From assembly GCF_000378745.1 (NCBI RefSeq), contig NZ_KB905273.1:1-64000 (forward strand): a DNA stretch of 64,000 nucleotides, read 5' to 3'. The notes beneath the pieces are model-generated. The model was given only the letters and a program-made list of their open reading frames with translations. It ran no database searches and was not told the DNA's origin. A program made the translations under genes and the position numbers. Every line of letters starts with the position of its first letter. The stretch's first letter is position 1. The stretch is from Prevotella amnii DSM 23384 = JCM 14753. GTDB lineage: Bacteria; Bacteroidota; Bacteroidia; Bacteroidales; Bacteroidaceae. Shown here in pieces: positions 56,390-64,000 of the stretch.

Positions 56390-57010
56390 TTAAAAAAAGA
56401 TTATTACAAAATAAGAACTTACAAGACCGATAAAATAACCTATTGATACTTGTTCTATAGTATGCTGTCTAAGTATTATACGACTTGATCCTACTAATCC
56501 TGAAAGTATAATAACAAGGCATAACCACCATACAGGATTAAAATTGAATAAAAAAGAAAATCCTATTAAAGCCCCTGTTACTCCTCCTATAGCTGCTGTA
56601 TGTGTAGATATTTTCCACCATACATTAATAATAGCACATAATATTTGTATTACTAATGCTGCTTCAGGAATAGACACGATAAGATGAGGAAGGTGAAGCC
56701 AGTCCATTATATACAAACAAACAAAATAGCTCATAATGGATATAACATAAGGAATCATACGCCTTTCACGATGCCCCAACTGAAATAAAGTCCAGCCATG
56801 ATACTGTCTATAAAAATGTATAAGAATAGATGGTATAAGAACTGTAAATGCATACGTTAACAAAACAAGCGATAGTTTAGCTTGCCATGGAAACATATTT
56901 AGATAGCTAAAAATAAATATAGCAAGAACTCCTACCACTGAAAGATAAAATGGTGTCAAGATCATACTTATTATTCTTGCTGTTAAAATAATAGTTTTGT
57001 TATTCATCAT
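56390..57010 (-). CDS. PAP2-like membrane protein with altered active site
   Basis: A 206-residue protein with about six membrane segments. The PAP2 phosphatase motifs are present only in part: H137 in ISTHTAAIGG stands for the PSGH motif, and SSRIILRQHTIEQ (175-187) stands for SRxxxRxHxxxD, with H183 kept but Q187 where Asp is expected. It may be a lipid phosphatase with changed chemistry or a non-catalytic relative. The start overlaps the rpoN stop (ATGA), so translation is coupled to sigma-54. Confidence 0.65.
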   Translation of the reverse strand: MMNNKTIILTARIISMILTPFYLSVVGVLAIFIFSYLNMFPWQAKLSLVLLTYAFTVLIPSILIHFYRQYHGWTLFQLGHRERRMIPYVISIMSYFVCLYIMDWLHLPHLIVSIPEAALVIQILCAIINVWWKISTHTAAIGGVTGALIGFSFLFNFNPVWWLCLVIILSGLVGSSRIILRQHTIEQVSIGYFIGLVSSYFVIIFF

Positions 57011-58518
57011 TCTCTACGTAAACGTGCTACAGGAAGTCCTAATTGCTCACGATATTTTGCCACTGTTCGGCGAGCTATAGGATAACCTTTATCTTTTAAT
57101 ACTTTAGCAAGATTATCATCACTAAGAGGTTTTGTCTTATTTTCCTTTTCTATTATTTCTTTAAGAAATAGCTTTATCTTACGTGTAGACATTTCTTCTC
57201 CTCTTTCAGTAGTATAACTATCCGTGAAAAAAAATCTTAAAGGAAAAGTTCCCCACCTTGTTTGAGCATACTTTATATTACTAACACGGGATATCGTACT
57301 TATATCTAATCCTGTACGATCTGCTACATCTTTGAGTATCATAGGTTTTAGCTCCGCCTCATCTCCATCTTGAAAAAACTTTTGCTGTATATCTATAATA
57401 GCCCTCATGGTTACCATTAAAGTATGACGGCGCTGTTTTATAGCTTCTATATATCCTTGTGCTTTCTCTACTTTCTCTCGTGCATAAAGTAATGCCTCTT
57501 TCTGTTGGCGAGTCATACTTGCCTTATTCTCTTTATAAGCTGCTACCATGTCATTAAAAGCAGGAGATACATACAATTCGGGGATATTACCATGATTAAG
57601 CGAAAAAGTAACCTTTCCATCATCTTCTGTATCTATAATAAAGTCCGGAGTGATCTGCTGCACGTTTCTACCCATTGTTTCTCCCATAGAAGCACCTGGT
57701 TTTGGGTTAAGTTTTCTAATTTCTTTCTGAATTGTATCTATCTGCAAATCGTTAAGTGTTAATGCTGTTTTTATCTTGTTCCAATGTTTTTTTGTAAAGG
57801 CTGTAAAGTAATTGGATATAATTTTTCTAATGTTTTGATAAAGCTTACTATCCTTTTTCCACTCACCATTCTCTACCTTTCTGTCTATCTGTAATAACAA
57901 ACATTCTTGTAATGAACGTGCACCAATACCTGCAGGATCAAAATCTTGTATTATTTTAAGACATTCTTCTATCTTTGGCACTGTAATATCTATACCTTGA
58001 TAGATAGCTAATTCATCGCTGATAGTATCAAGACTCTTACGCAATAATCCGTCATCATCTAAACTACCTATAAGATATTCCACTACCTCACGTTGTTCAT
58101 TGTCTAACTCTCGCTCACCTAATTGCTCTTTAAGCTTATCAATAAACGAAATAGTATCGCCATAAACTATCTCTTCATAATCGGCGTTATTACGTTGTAC
58201 ACTTCCATCATATATAGGAAGGTCATCATCTGATTGCATTCGCTCAAGAGCTGTGTCAAGAGCTTCTTGTCGTTCTTCTCGCTCATTTTGAATATCAAAA
58301 TCGTCAACAGAATTATCCAAACGCTCAGTAGTATCATTAAAATCTATTTCAGAATTGCCCGATTCTAAAGCAGGATTATCATCTAACTCAGCATTCACAC
58401 TTTGCTCAAGCTCTGTAAGTGGCATCTCCAACAACTTCACCTGTAGCATCTGTTGTTGTGATAATCGTTGCACTTGTAACTGTTTCTGTACCTGTATCTG
58501 TACTTGTTCTTGAGCCAT
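57007..58518 (-). CDS. rpoN: RNA polymerase sigma-54 factor
   Basis: Alternative sigma factor needing AAA+ activators. Region I is Gln- and Leu-rich (MAQEQVQIQVQKQLQVQRLS and on), followed by an acidic region II (about 50-110), the core-binding domain, and the RpoN box ARRTVAKYRE (482-491) near the C-terminus. The 503-residue length is typical. No sigma-54 activator gene is visible in the window. It has a consensus housekeeping promoter and leads the PAP2-purE-ispG run. Confidence 0.95.
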   Translation of the reverse strand: MAQEQVQIQVQKQLQVQRLSQQQMLQVKLLEMPLTELEQSVNAELDDNPALESGNSEIDFNDTTERLDNSVDDFDIQNEREERQEALDTALERMQSDDDLPIYDGSVQRNNADYEEIVYGDTISFIDKLKEQLGERELDNEQREVVEYLIGSLDDDGLLRKSLDTISDELAIYQGIDITVPKIEECLKIIQDFDPAGIGARSLQECLLLQIDRKVENGEWKKDSKLYQNIRKIISNYFTAFTKKHWNKIKTALTLNDLQIDTIQKEIRKLNPKPGASMGETMGRNVQQITPDFIIDTEDDGKVTFSLNHGNIPELYVSPAFNDMVAAYKENKASMTRQQKEALLYAREKVEKAQGYIEAIKQRRHTLMVTMRAIIDIQQKFFQDGDEAELKPMILKDVADRTGLDISTISRVSNIKYAQTRWGTFPLRFFFTDSYTTERGEEMSTRKIKLFLKEIIEKENKTKPLSDDNLAKVLKDKGYPIARRTVAKYREQLGLPVARLRRE

Positions 58519-58545
58519 ACTTTACCTTAATGAGTTATTTATAGG

Positions 58546-58577
58546 CAAAGTTACGCCTTTTATTAATAATTGCCAAA
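58546..58577 (-). promoter_or_regulatory. Promoter of the rpoN operon
   Basis: Minus-strand TTTG (58577-58574), 20-base spacer, TAACTTTG (58553-58546), 27 bases before the ATG. Confidence 0.75.
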
Positions 58578-58589
58578 TAATAAATAAAA

Positions 58590-58615
58590 GAAGACAGAGC
58601 TATTACTCTGTCTTC
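58590..58615 (-). terminator. Terminator of the outer-membrane barrel gene
   Basis: GAAGACAGAG and CTCTGTCTTC form a perfect 10-bp stem with a 6-base loop; on the minus strand it is followed by TTTTATTTATTATT. Confidence 0.8.
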
Positions 58616-58654
58616 AAAATATATATATCCACAGTTTTATAAACTATATTACAA

Positions 58655-61177
58655 TTACATTCCTACTTTATTTCCGATACCCATGCCAGGTGCTTCTGAT
58701 CTGTTAATTTCTTTATTATAATCATTATTTATTTTACTTTTGTGATCTATAAATTGTCGTTTAGTATTACCAAAATTCCATTTTATTGTTAATCCTACAT
58801 TTTGTATAGATATATTTGTAATCATTTTTTGTGAGAAACTATTATTATAGGTATTTACTTTATAGCGTAAACGGCCTGTAAGAGGTGTAAAATAGCTAAG
58901 CGTAATGTTCAATCTGTCTTTAAATAAATTCTTTGTTAAGCTCATAGCTATCATACTAAATGCCCCATTATCACCTTCCAATGAATAACTTTTAAAATTA
59001 GCACCTCCAAATAAGCTACTCTCTATCTTCCAAGGCAAGGTCTGTTGTACACCCATAAATAGCTTACCACCCCAACCATAATTATGCTCGGATAATACAT
59101 TCGACCTAAAGTCATAATAAGATACCTCTGGAATCATAAAAACACGTGTCTTTGTAGACAATGAATAATTAATAAACGAATTCATACTCAATCCTTTCTT
59201 ACATACTATGTTACCATAAGTAGATATAAGTATATTATCTTCTTCAGATTTAAGTATATTATCTATAAAATTAGATTTAAATTTTTTATCTTTTATAAAA
59301 TTACATTGTTGTATCTCATTATTAGAAATTACACCTGATAGAGTCATATTAAGCATAAATTTTGGTGTAAACGAATTGAAGACAATACTTATAGAATGTG
59401 TTTTCTCTACATCTAAGTCAGGATTACCAAATGATAAAGTACGTGGGTTTGTCCTATCAATATATGGGTTTAAAGAAGATATCATAGGTCTTGCTATGCG
59501 CATATTATAATTTAAACCTATATTTGTAGCTGCCTTTATATTATAAGTAATACTCATAGATGGAACTATATTACTATAACTCTTTTTAAAGTCCTCACCA
59601 TGTCCTTTTAAAAATTTCACATTCTCCCATGTATACTCATAACGTACACCTACTTTAGAGCCAAATTTACCAAAAGAACCAGAATACTCTGCATAGCCAG
59701 CCATAATATCCTGCTTGTTTTTATAATTTGTACTATTTTTCTCATTATAAATATCTTTTCCTGAAATAATATCATAGTACTTTGAATCAGAATCATTTGT
59801 TCTATTAATATATTTCAGCCCTGTGCTTAATGTTTGTGTTTTTCCTATAGGCATAGTATAATCTAACTGCATTGTATGCTCTGCATCATAAGGTGCACTA
59901 AGAGAATATAGGTCTTTTAAAGGAAAAGGTATTGGTGTAGAGGGAGATTTATATAAACGTCGCATTTCGTTTTTAGAAGGTGTATAATTGAAAAGATAAC
60001 TCAAAGTAATGCTCTTTGTACGCTCTTTATTAAAGAAACGCTGATAATCTATACTCGTATTTATTGTGTTTAATGTTGATTTTGCATCAATATCAGCTGA
60101 ATATTCAAACCCTTTTCCATAACTGCCTCCACTTAACATTGTACGTTCCGGACCATAACGTTTGTCATTAAGTCTAAAAATACTTAATGTTAAACCAATG
60201 TTACTTAATGAGTCAATATCATAACCAAGATTAACATTCCCTACAGAATACCCACGCATCATCTTTCCACTCTGATCATAAAACATCTTACTGCCATCAG
60301 TCTTATTTATACGATTTGTTGTTATATTACCATCTGCTGGAAAACTCTGTAAATATGATATATTAGTATTATAAGTAAATTTGCCTTGCTGTCCACTTAA
60401 AAAAGCTGCTCCCATAAACATCAAACTATTTACTTGACCTAAAATATTACCATTATATCCATTCGTTTTTTGCTTTTTTCCATCAATATCACTCATAATA
60501 AGATTAAGTACACCTGCTGTTCCCTCTGCATCATATTTAGCTCCAGGATTAGTAATAACCTCTATTTTCTTAACAGCTGATGCAGGCATTGACTTAAATA
60601 TCTGTGATGGATTACTTGAAAACATTATGTTAGGTTTACCATCTACATATACCTTAAACGAGCTTGAACCATTTACCATTATGTTATCTTGACCATCTAC
60701 TACTACCATAGGTACTTTACGAAGCATATCAAGCACTGTGTTGCTCTTAGAATCGTTATCTGCTTGCACGTCGTAAGTCATCTTATCGGTCTCCATCTTA
60801 ATAAGCGGTTTTTGTGCTACTACATCTACTCCTTTTAGATGTTTTGTATCATCATGTACTAAAAGAGTCCCTATATTTATATCGCCTCCTTCCTTTTTTA
60901 ATATAACTTTTCTCCTTATTTCTTTTCTACCTGTAGATGAAAAACATATAATATAACTACCTATACCCTTTATAGACTGCCTAAACTTACCATTAACGTC
61001 TGTTATACTCATAGCTACTGGTTTGTCCATTTTACCTTCTTTAAACACCCTAATACTGGCATTAGGCTCACCCTGACGACTAACAGAATCTACCATTTCG
61101 CCATAAACTATAGTAGTTTGTGCCTTAATAGACAGTGTTAATATTATTAACACAACTAAAAATAAAGTTCTCTTCAT
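58655..61177 (-). CDS. TonB-receptor-type outer-membrane beta-barrel protein
   Basis: An 840-residue outer-membrane protein. A signal peptide (MKRTLFLVVLIILTLSIKA) is followed by a carboxypeptidase-regulatory-like domain (about 22-105), a plug-like region with VLDMLRKVPMVVVDGQDNI and ITNPGAKYDAEGTAGVLNLI (about 145-230), then a long barrel of the Bacteroidota outer-membrane beta-barrel (OMP_b-brl_3) family. No SusD partner is nearby, so it is not a Sus-type glycan importer; the ligand is unknown. I see no TAnnTTTG promoter in the 158 AT-rich bases before it, so its control may differ from its neighbours. Confidence 0.85.
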   Translation of the reverse strand: MKRTLFLVVLIILTLSIKAQTTIVYGEMVDSVSRQGEPNASIRVFKEGKMDKPVAMSITDVNGKFRQSIKGIGSYIICFSSTGRKEIRRKVILKKEGGDINIGTLLVHDDTKHLKGVDVVAQKPLIKMETDKMTYDVQADNDSKSNTVLDMLRKVPMVVVDGQDNIMVNGSSSFKVYVDGKPNIMFSSNPSQIFKSMPASAVKKIEVITNPGAKYDAEGTAGVLNLIMSDIDGKKQKTNGYNGNILGQVNSLMFMGAAFLSGQQGKFTYNTNISYLQSFPADGNITTNRINKTDGSKMFYDQSGKMMRGYSVGNVNLGYDIDSLSNIGLTLSIFRLNDKRYGPERTMLSGGSYGKGFEYSADIDAKSTLNTINTSIDYQRFFNKERTKSITLSYLFNYTPSKNEMRRLYKSPSTPIPFPLKDLYSLSAPYDAEHTMQLDYTMPIGKTQTLSTGLKYINRTNDSDSKYYDIISGKDIYNEKNSTNYKNKQDIMAGYAEYSGSFGKFGSKVGVRYEYTWENVKFLKGHGEDFKKSYSNIVPSMSITYNIKAATNIGLNYNMRIARPMISSLNPYIDRTNPRTLSFGNPDLDVEKTHSISIVFNSFTPKFMLNMTLSGVISNNEIQQCNFIKDKKFKSNFIDNILKSEEDNILISTYGNIVCKKGLSMNSFINYSLSTKTRVFMIPEVSYYDFRSNVLSEHNYGWGGKLFMGVQQTLPWKIESSLFGGANFKSYSLEGDNGAFSMIAMSLTKNLFKDRLNITLSYFTPLTGRLRYKVNTYNNSFSQKMITNISIQNVGLTIKWNFGNTKRQFIDHKSKINNDYNKEINRSEAPGMGIGNKVGM

Positions 61178-61335
61178 ACCATTAATATTTTTTTTATTTA
61201 CTTTTCTCTGTTATATACTATTACTTTTTTTATATTGAACTTTATATATTAGACTAATATAAAACAATAAAAACTACATTAATAACAATATTTTTTTTAA
61301 GATTTATCTTATTATAACTAAAAAATATCTCTTTT

Positions 61336-62310
61336 TTATCTTCCTCTTATTATAATATCTCTTGATATCCAAAGAAAGAAAAAATAAAATATTAATGCTG
61401 AAACAAAACCTGCGAAAACATCAATAAGATAATGAGCCTGAATATATACTGTAGCGCAACATAGAAAAAAATAAAATGGAGCCATAAATATCAACAAACG
61501 TTTGCTACGTACGTGCCAAAGCAAAAGCATGCAAATGGTAGATATTCCTACATGCGAACTTGGAAAAGCTGCTGTAGGACGCTCACCTGCAGCTTTGGCA
61601 TCTTCCACTAAATTGTAAAAAAATCCATTAACATAACCCGGACTTGGCAAGCACGACTGGTTATGATTAAAGTAATCGTGTACATTAGGAAACACACCTG
61701 CCATAATATTTTTAACACCTACAGCTTTATAATAAAACGTAGGACCTACTACCGGCACAAAGATAAATATAACATAATAGGTAAAAAAAGAAGCAAGAAT
61801 AATAAAAACACAACGCTCAAACTCTTTATAATGCCACCCAAAATAATATAATGCTGTTAATGCTATCATAGGATAATAAGCCGCATAACCCATATCAAAA
61901 AGCTCACTAAACACAGCACCCGATAACCATTTAGAAAACAAAAGGGCAGGCTGACAACCAAATATAGACTGCTCTATACTTGCAAAAACATGATCCATAT
62001 TAGGAAAACACCTATTAAGCTCATAAGTATCAGGATACCACCATACCAACAATTCTAATTGTATTACAGGACGAATAAATCGTATTAACTTACAAGGATA
62101 TACACGATACACTATCCATAGGGCTAATGTAATAACTATTATACGCAAACGCCCGAAGATCATTTCATTAGGATTAGCTACTGTAGTATACATAAATAAA
62201 ACCATCATAAGGGTCAATATAAGGTAAGCCATAACAACCCATTCTAAAGCCATTATACCCTTAAGAGGCTTCTTTTCTATTCTAAATAAAGATCTTATGA
62301 ATTTGTGCAT
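61336..62310 (-). CDS. AUR1-like PAP2 family membrane enzyme
   Basis: A 324-residue protein with about seven membrane segments. The PAP2 motifs are of the AUR1 type: FVPVVGP (184-190), AFPSSHVG (248-255) with H253, and AHYLIDVFAG (292-301) with H293 and D297. AUR1-like enzymes move phospho-head groups to ceramide or other lipids; plain lipid phosphatases share the motifs. It starts 22 bases after the SDR gene and is probably co-transcribed, which is why a sphingolipid role is worth testing. Confidence 0.75.
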   Translation of the reverse strand: MHKFIRSLFRIEKKPLKGIMALEWVVMAYLILTLMMVLFMYTTVANPNEMIFGRLRIIVITLALWIVYRVYPCKLIRFIRPVIQLELLVWWYPDTYELNRCFPNMDHVFASIEQSIFGCQPALLFSKWLSGAVFSELFDMGYAAYYPMIALTALYYFGWHYKEFERCVFIILASFFTYYVIFIFVPVVGPTFYYKAVGVKNIMAGVFPNVHDYFNHNQSCLPSPGYVNGFFYNLVEDAKAAGERPTAAFPSSHVGISTICMLLLWHVRSKRLLIFMAPFYFFLCCATVYIQAHYLIDVFAGFVSALIFYFFFLWISRDIIIRGR

Positions 62311-62332
62311 AGAAAAAATACTTTTTTATTAT

Positions 62333-63331
62333 TTATAACCACTTATTAGCCTTATACCATGCTATAGTCTCTTTAACACCTTGTATAAGATCATAATTAG
62401 GACGATATCCAAGATCATTAATAGCTGGCTGTATATCACATTGCCAATTACGCTGTTTTAATATATGATATTTATCACTATTAAGAGCACTCATCTTACC
62501 TGTTATCCTACCTATTATATCTCCCAAAAAAGTAATAACGCGTAAAACAAAAATAGGTGCTGTAATGCGTATCCACCAAGGGTTACCAAGCTCCTTACGA
62601 ATTATATTACTAAAGGTAACACTTTGGTATACTCTGCCATCGCTAAGGAAATATTTCTTACCATTTTTACCTTTCTTTATGGCAAGAAAAACAGCTTGTA
62701 CAACATCTTTTACATACACAAAGGTAATATCTTGCTGCTGGTATCCCACTGCAAAATCGATATGTCGCTTAATACTTTTAGCCATTATAAAATAATCTTT
62801 CTCTCGCGGACCATACACGCCTGTAGGACGAAGAATAACATAAGGTATTGTCCCTGCATACTCTTTTAATAGCTCCTCTGCTGCTAACTTACTCTTACCA
62901 TAATAAGTATTAGGCTCTGGTATATCAGTATCGGTTATCTCTGCATAAGGCTGTTGCTGCTTTATAGCTCCAAAAATACTTAAACTGGATATAAAAACAA
63001 ATTTTTCTATTGGCATTTTAACAGAACGAATAGCCTTTATAAAATGGGCTGTTCCTTCTGCATTTATACGATAAAAATCGTTTTTATCCTGACATTTAGT
63101 GGCTCCTGCTGCATGTACTATATAATGAAACTCATGCCCACGAAGCTGCTCACAAAGCTTATCTTCCGAAGAAAAGTCAAGCTCTAAGAAATGAATACGT
63201 TTATCTTGCAAATATTTTCGTGAAGAACTGCTACGAACGGCAGCCCAAGTTTCTAATCCTTGAGACAAAGCTTCTTCTACGATAAATGATCCGATAAAGC
63301 CCGAAGCTCCTGTTATAAGTATCTTTTTCAT
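62333..63331 (-). CDS. Extended SDR (NAD-dependent epimerase/dehydratase family)
   Basis: A 332-residue extended short-chain dehydrogenase. The cofactor motif is TGASGFIGSF (7-16), AAGATKCQD follows, and the active site is S116 or so (FISSLSIFG) with YYGKSK (about 143-148). The family covers sugar-nucleotide epimerases, dihydroflavonol-type reductases and the bacterial ceramide reductase CerR; sequence alone does not decide. The membrane-bound AUR1-like gene follows after 22 bases, which leans towards a lipid substrate. The TATCTTTG element at 63355-63362 is its likely promoter. Confidence 0.8.
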   Translation of the reverse strand: MKKILITGASGFIGSFIVEEALSQGLETWAAVRSSSSRKYLQDKRIHFLELDFSSEDKLCEQLRGHEFHYIVHAAGATKCQDKNDFYRINAEGTAHFIKAIRSVKMPIEKFVFISSLSIFGAIKQQQPYAEITDTDIPEPNTYYGKSKLAAEELLKEYAGTIPYVILRPTGVYGPREKDYFIMAKSIKRHIDFAVGYQQQDITFVYVKDVVQAVFLAIKKGKNGKKYFLSDGRVYQSVTFSNIIRKELGNPWWIRITAPIFVLRVITFLGDIIGRITGKMSALNSDKYHILKQRNWQCDIQPAINDLGYRPNYDLIQGVKETIAWYKANKWL

Positions 63332-63354
63332 CTTTTTTTTATATGAAACGCTTG

Positions 63355-63362
63355 CAAAGATA
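63355..63362 (-). promoter_or_regulatory. -7 element for the SDR gene
   Basis: Minus-strand TATCTTTG, 23 bases before the SDR start codon. Confidence 0.55.
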
Positions 63363-63410
63363 CAAACTTTTTCGTTACTTTGTGATTAATTATCAAAGAC
63401 ATATTTTAAT

Positions 63411-64000
63411 ATGGTAAAAGAAAAGAAAACTGGAAAAAGATTAACCAAAAAACAATTGTTCAATATATTAACCGATTTTTTCCAAGCTAATCCAAATAAC
63501 ATTTTTAGTTTTAAAGAGATATTCAAAGCTCTCAAACTTACTACACATCCTGCAAAAATGCTTGCTATAGATGTAATGGAAGAAATGGCTTGGGACGACT
63601 TCTTAGCTAAAGCTGGAGAAAATGCTTATCGTCTAAACACAAAAGGACAAGTACAAGAAGGTACTTTTATACGTAAAGCAAATGGTAAAAATACTTTCTT
63701 ACCTGATGACGGAGGTACACCTATATTTGTTTCTGAACGCAACTCTATGGCTGCTTTAATGGGAGATAGAGTAAAAGTAGAATTCTTAGCAAGAAGACAA
63801 AACCATATTAAGGAGGCAATGGTGATCGAAATATTGCAACGGAAGAAAGACACATTCGTAGGAAAGTTGCGCGTAGAAAAAGACATTGCCTTCCTTATAA
63901 CACAAGACAACCTTTTTGTACACGATATTCTTATACCTAAAAAACGGCTCAAAGGCGGACAAACAGGAGATATTGCTGTAGTAAAAATAATAGCATGGCC
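63411..64000 (+). CDS. rnr: Ribonuclease R, N-terminal part (cut by window edge)
   Basis: The first 196 codons of a gene that runs off the right edge. The protein opens with basic residues (MVKEKKTGKRLTKKQL), then a winged-helix-like segment (about 15-75, NIFSFKEIFKALKLTT), then a cold-shock-type RNA-binding domain (about 80-140, GTFIRKANGKNTFLPDDGG and AALMGDRVKVEF), followed by the start of a second. This order matches RNase R, a 3'-5' exoribonuclease. The catalytic RNB domain lies outside the window. It is divergent from the SDR gene with 79 bases between them. Confidence 0.88.
   Translation, partial: MVKEKKTGKRLTKKQLFNILTDFFQANPNNIFSFKEIFKALKLTTHPAKMLAIDVMEEMAWDDFLAKAGENAYRLNTKGQVQEGTFIRKANGKNTFLPDDGGTPIFVSERNSMAALMGDRVKVEFLARRQNHIKEAMVIEILQRKKDTFVGKLRVEKDIAFLITQDNLFVHDILIPKKRLKGGQTGDIAVVKIIAW

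Noticed and set aside
63626..63952. Minus-strand open frame of 108 codons
   Set aside because: It is the shadow of the RNase R N-terminus, whose plus-strand reading matches the family clearly.

Overview
The window looks like a contiguous piece of core chromosome from a low-GC member of the Bacteroidales (phylum Bacteroidota), most like Prevotella or a close relative. The evidence is the AT-rich composition, the many promoters of the Bacteroidota form (TTTG, 19-20 bases, TAnnTTTG), and lineage-typical genes: an S46 dipeptidyl peptidase, a GH97 glycosidase, the long form of IspG, a signal peptidase I with a large insert, DUF2851, DUF4271 and an outer-membrane beta-barrel of the TonB-receptor type. 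Species assignment is inference. I saw no tRNA, rRNA, CRISPR array, prophage or conjugative element.

Layout. 1-3249: two-gene 2-oxoacid:ferredoxin oxidoreductase operon (korA, korB). 3303-4650: one complete insertion sequence of the IS256-like zinc-ribbon type with a 9-bp target duplication, lying between korB and the probable kor terminator. 4989-8521 (minus): DUF2851, thioesterase, dprA and a YfcE-type phosphodiesterase. 8869-11878 (plus): dapB, lepB and a WbqC-like gene. 11984-15757 (minus): U32 (TrhP-like), sufE and an RNA methyltransferase, then cysS with its own promoter. 15953-21220 (plus): miaB, then an MsbA-like exporter with an LtaS-like transferase. 21384-29536 (plus): M16 protease, then metK, DUF4271, hemD-like, rnpA, yidD and tyrS. 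29816-32119 (minus): M16 protease, coaD, ybeY. 32262-36921 (plus): PfkB sugar kinase, flavodiiron protein, GH97. 37200-40033 (plus): nagB and a NagB-like/PIG-L fusion. 40499-50047 (plus): pnp, NlpE-like lipoprotein, SpmA-SpmB fusion, flippase, DPP7-like peptidase, DegT-type aminotransferase. 50153-51814 (minus): nucleoside kinase. 51977-53689 (plus): Na/Pi cotransporter. 53939-58518 (minus): rpoN, PAP2-like, purE, ispG. 58655-61177 (minus): outer-membrane barrel. 61336-63331 (minus): extended SDR and an AUR1-like PAP2 protein. 63411-64000 (plus): start of RNase R, cut by the window edge.

Most genes serve housekeeping metabolism, translation, RNA turnover and the cell envelope, and they sit in short operons separated by strong hairpin terminators. 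I did not find a convincing new multi-gene defence or mobile system. The most interesting items are the IS with doubled terminal repeats at both ends, the NagB-like domain that has lost its deaminase residues and is fused to a PIG-L deacetylase, a hydrophobic 20-codon uORF over a hairpin in the pnp leader, a two-copy AT-rich intergenic repeat, and an SDR plus AUR1-like PAP2 pair that could act in sphingolipid synthesis.
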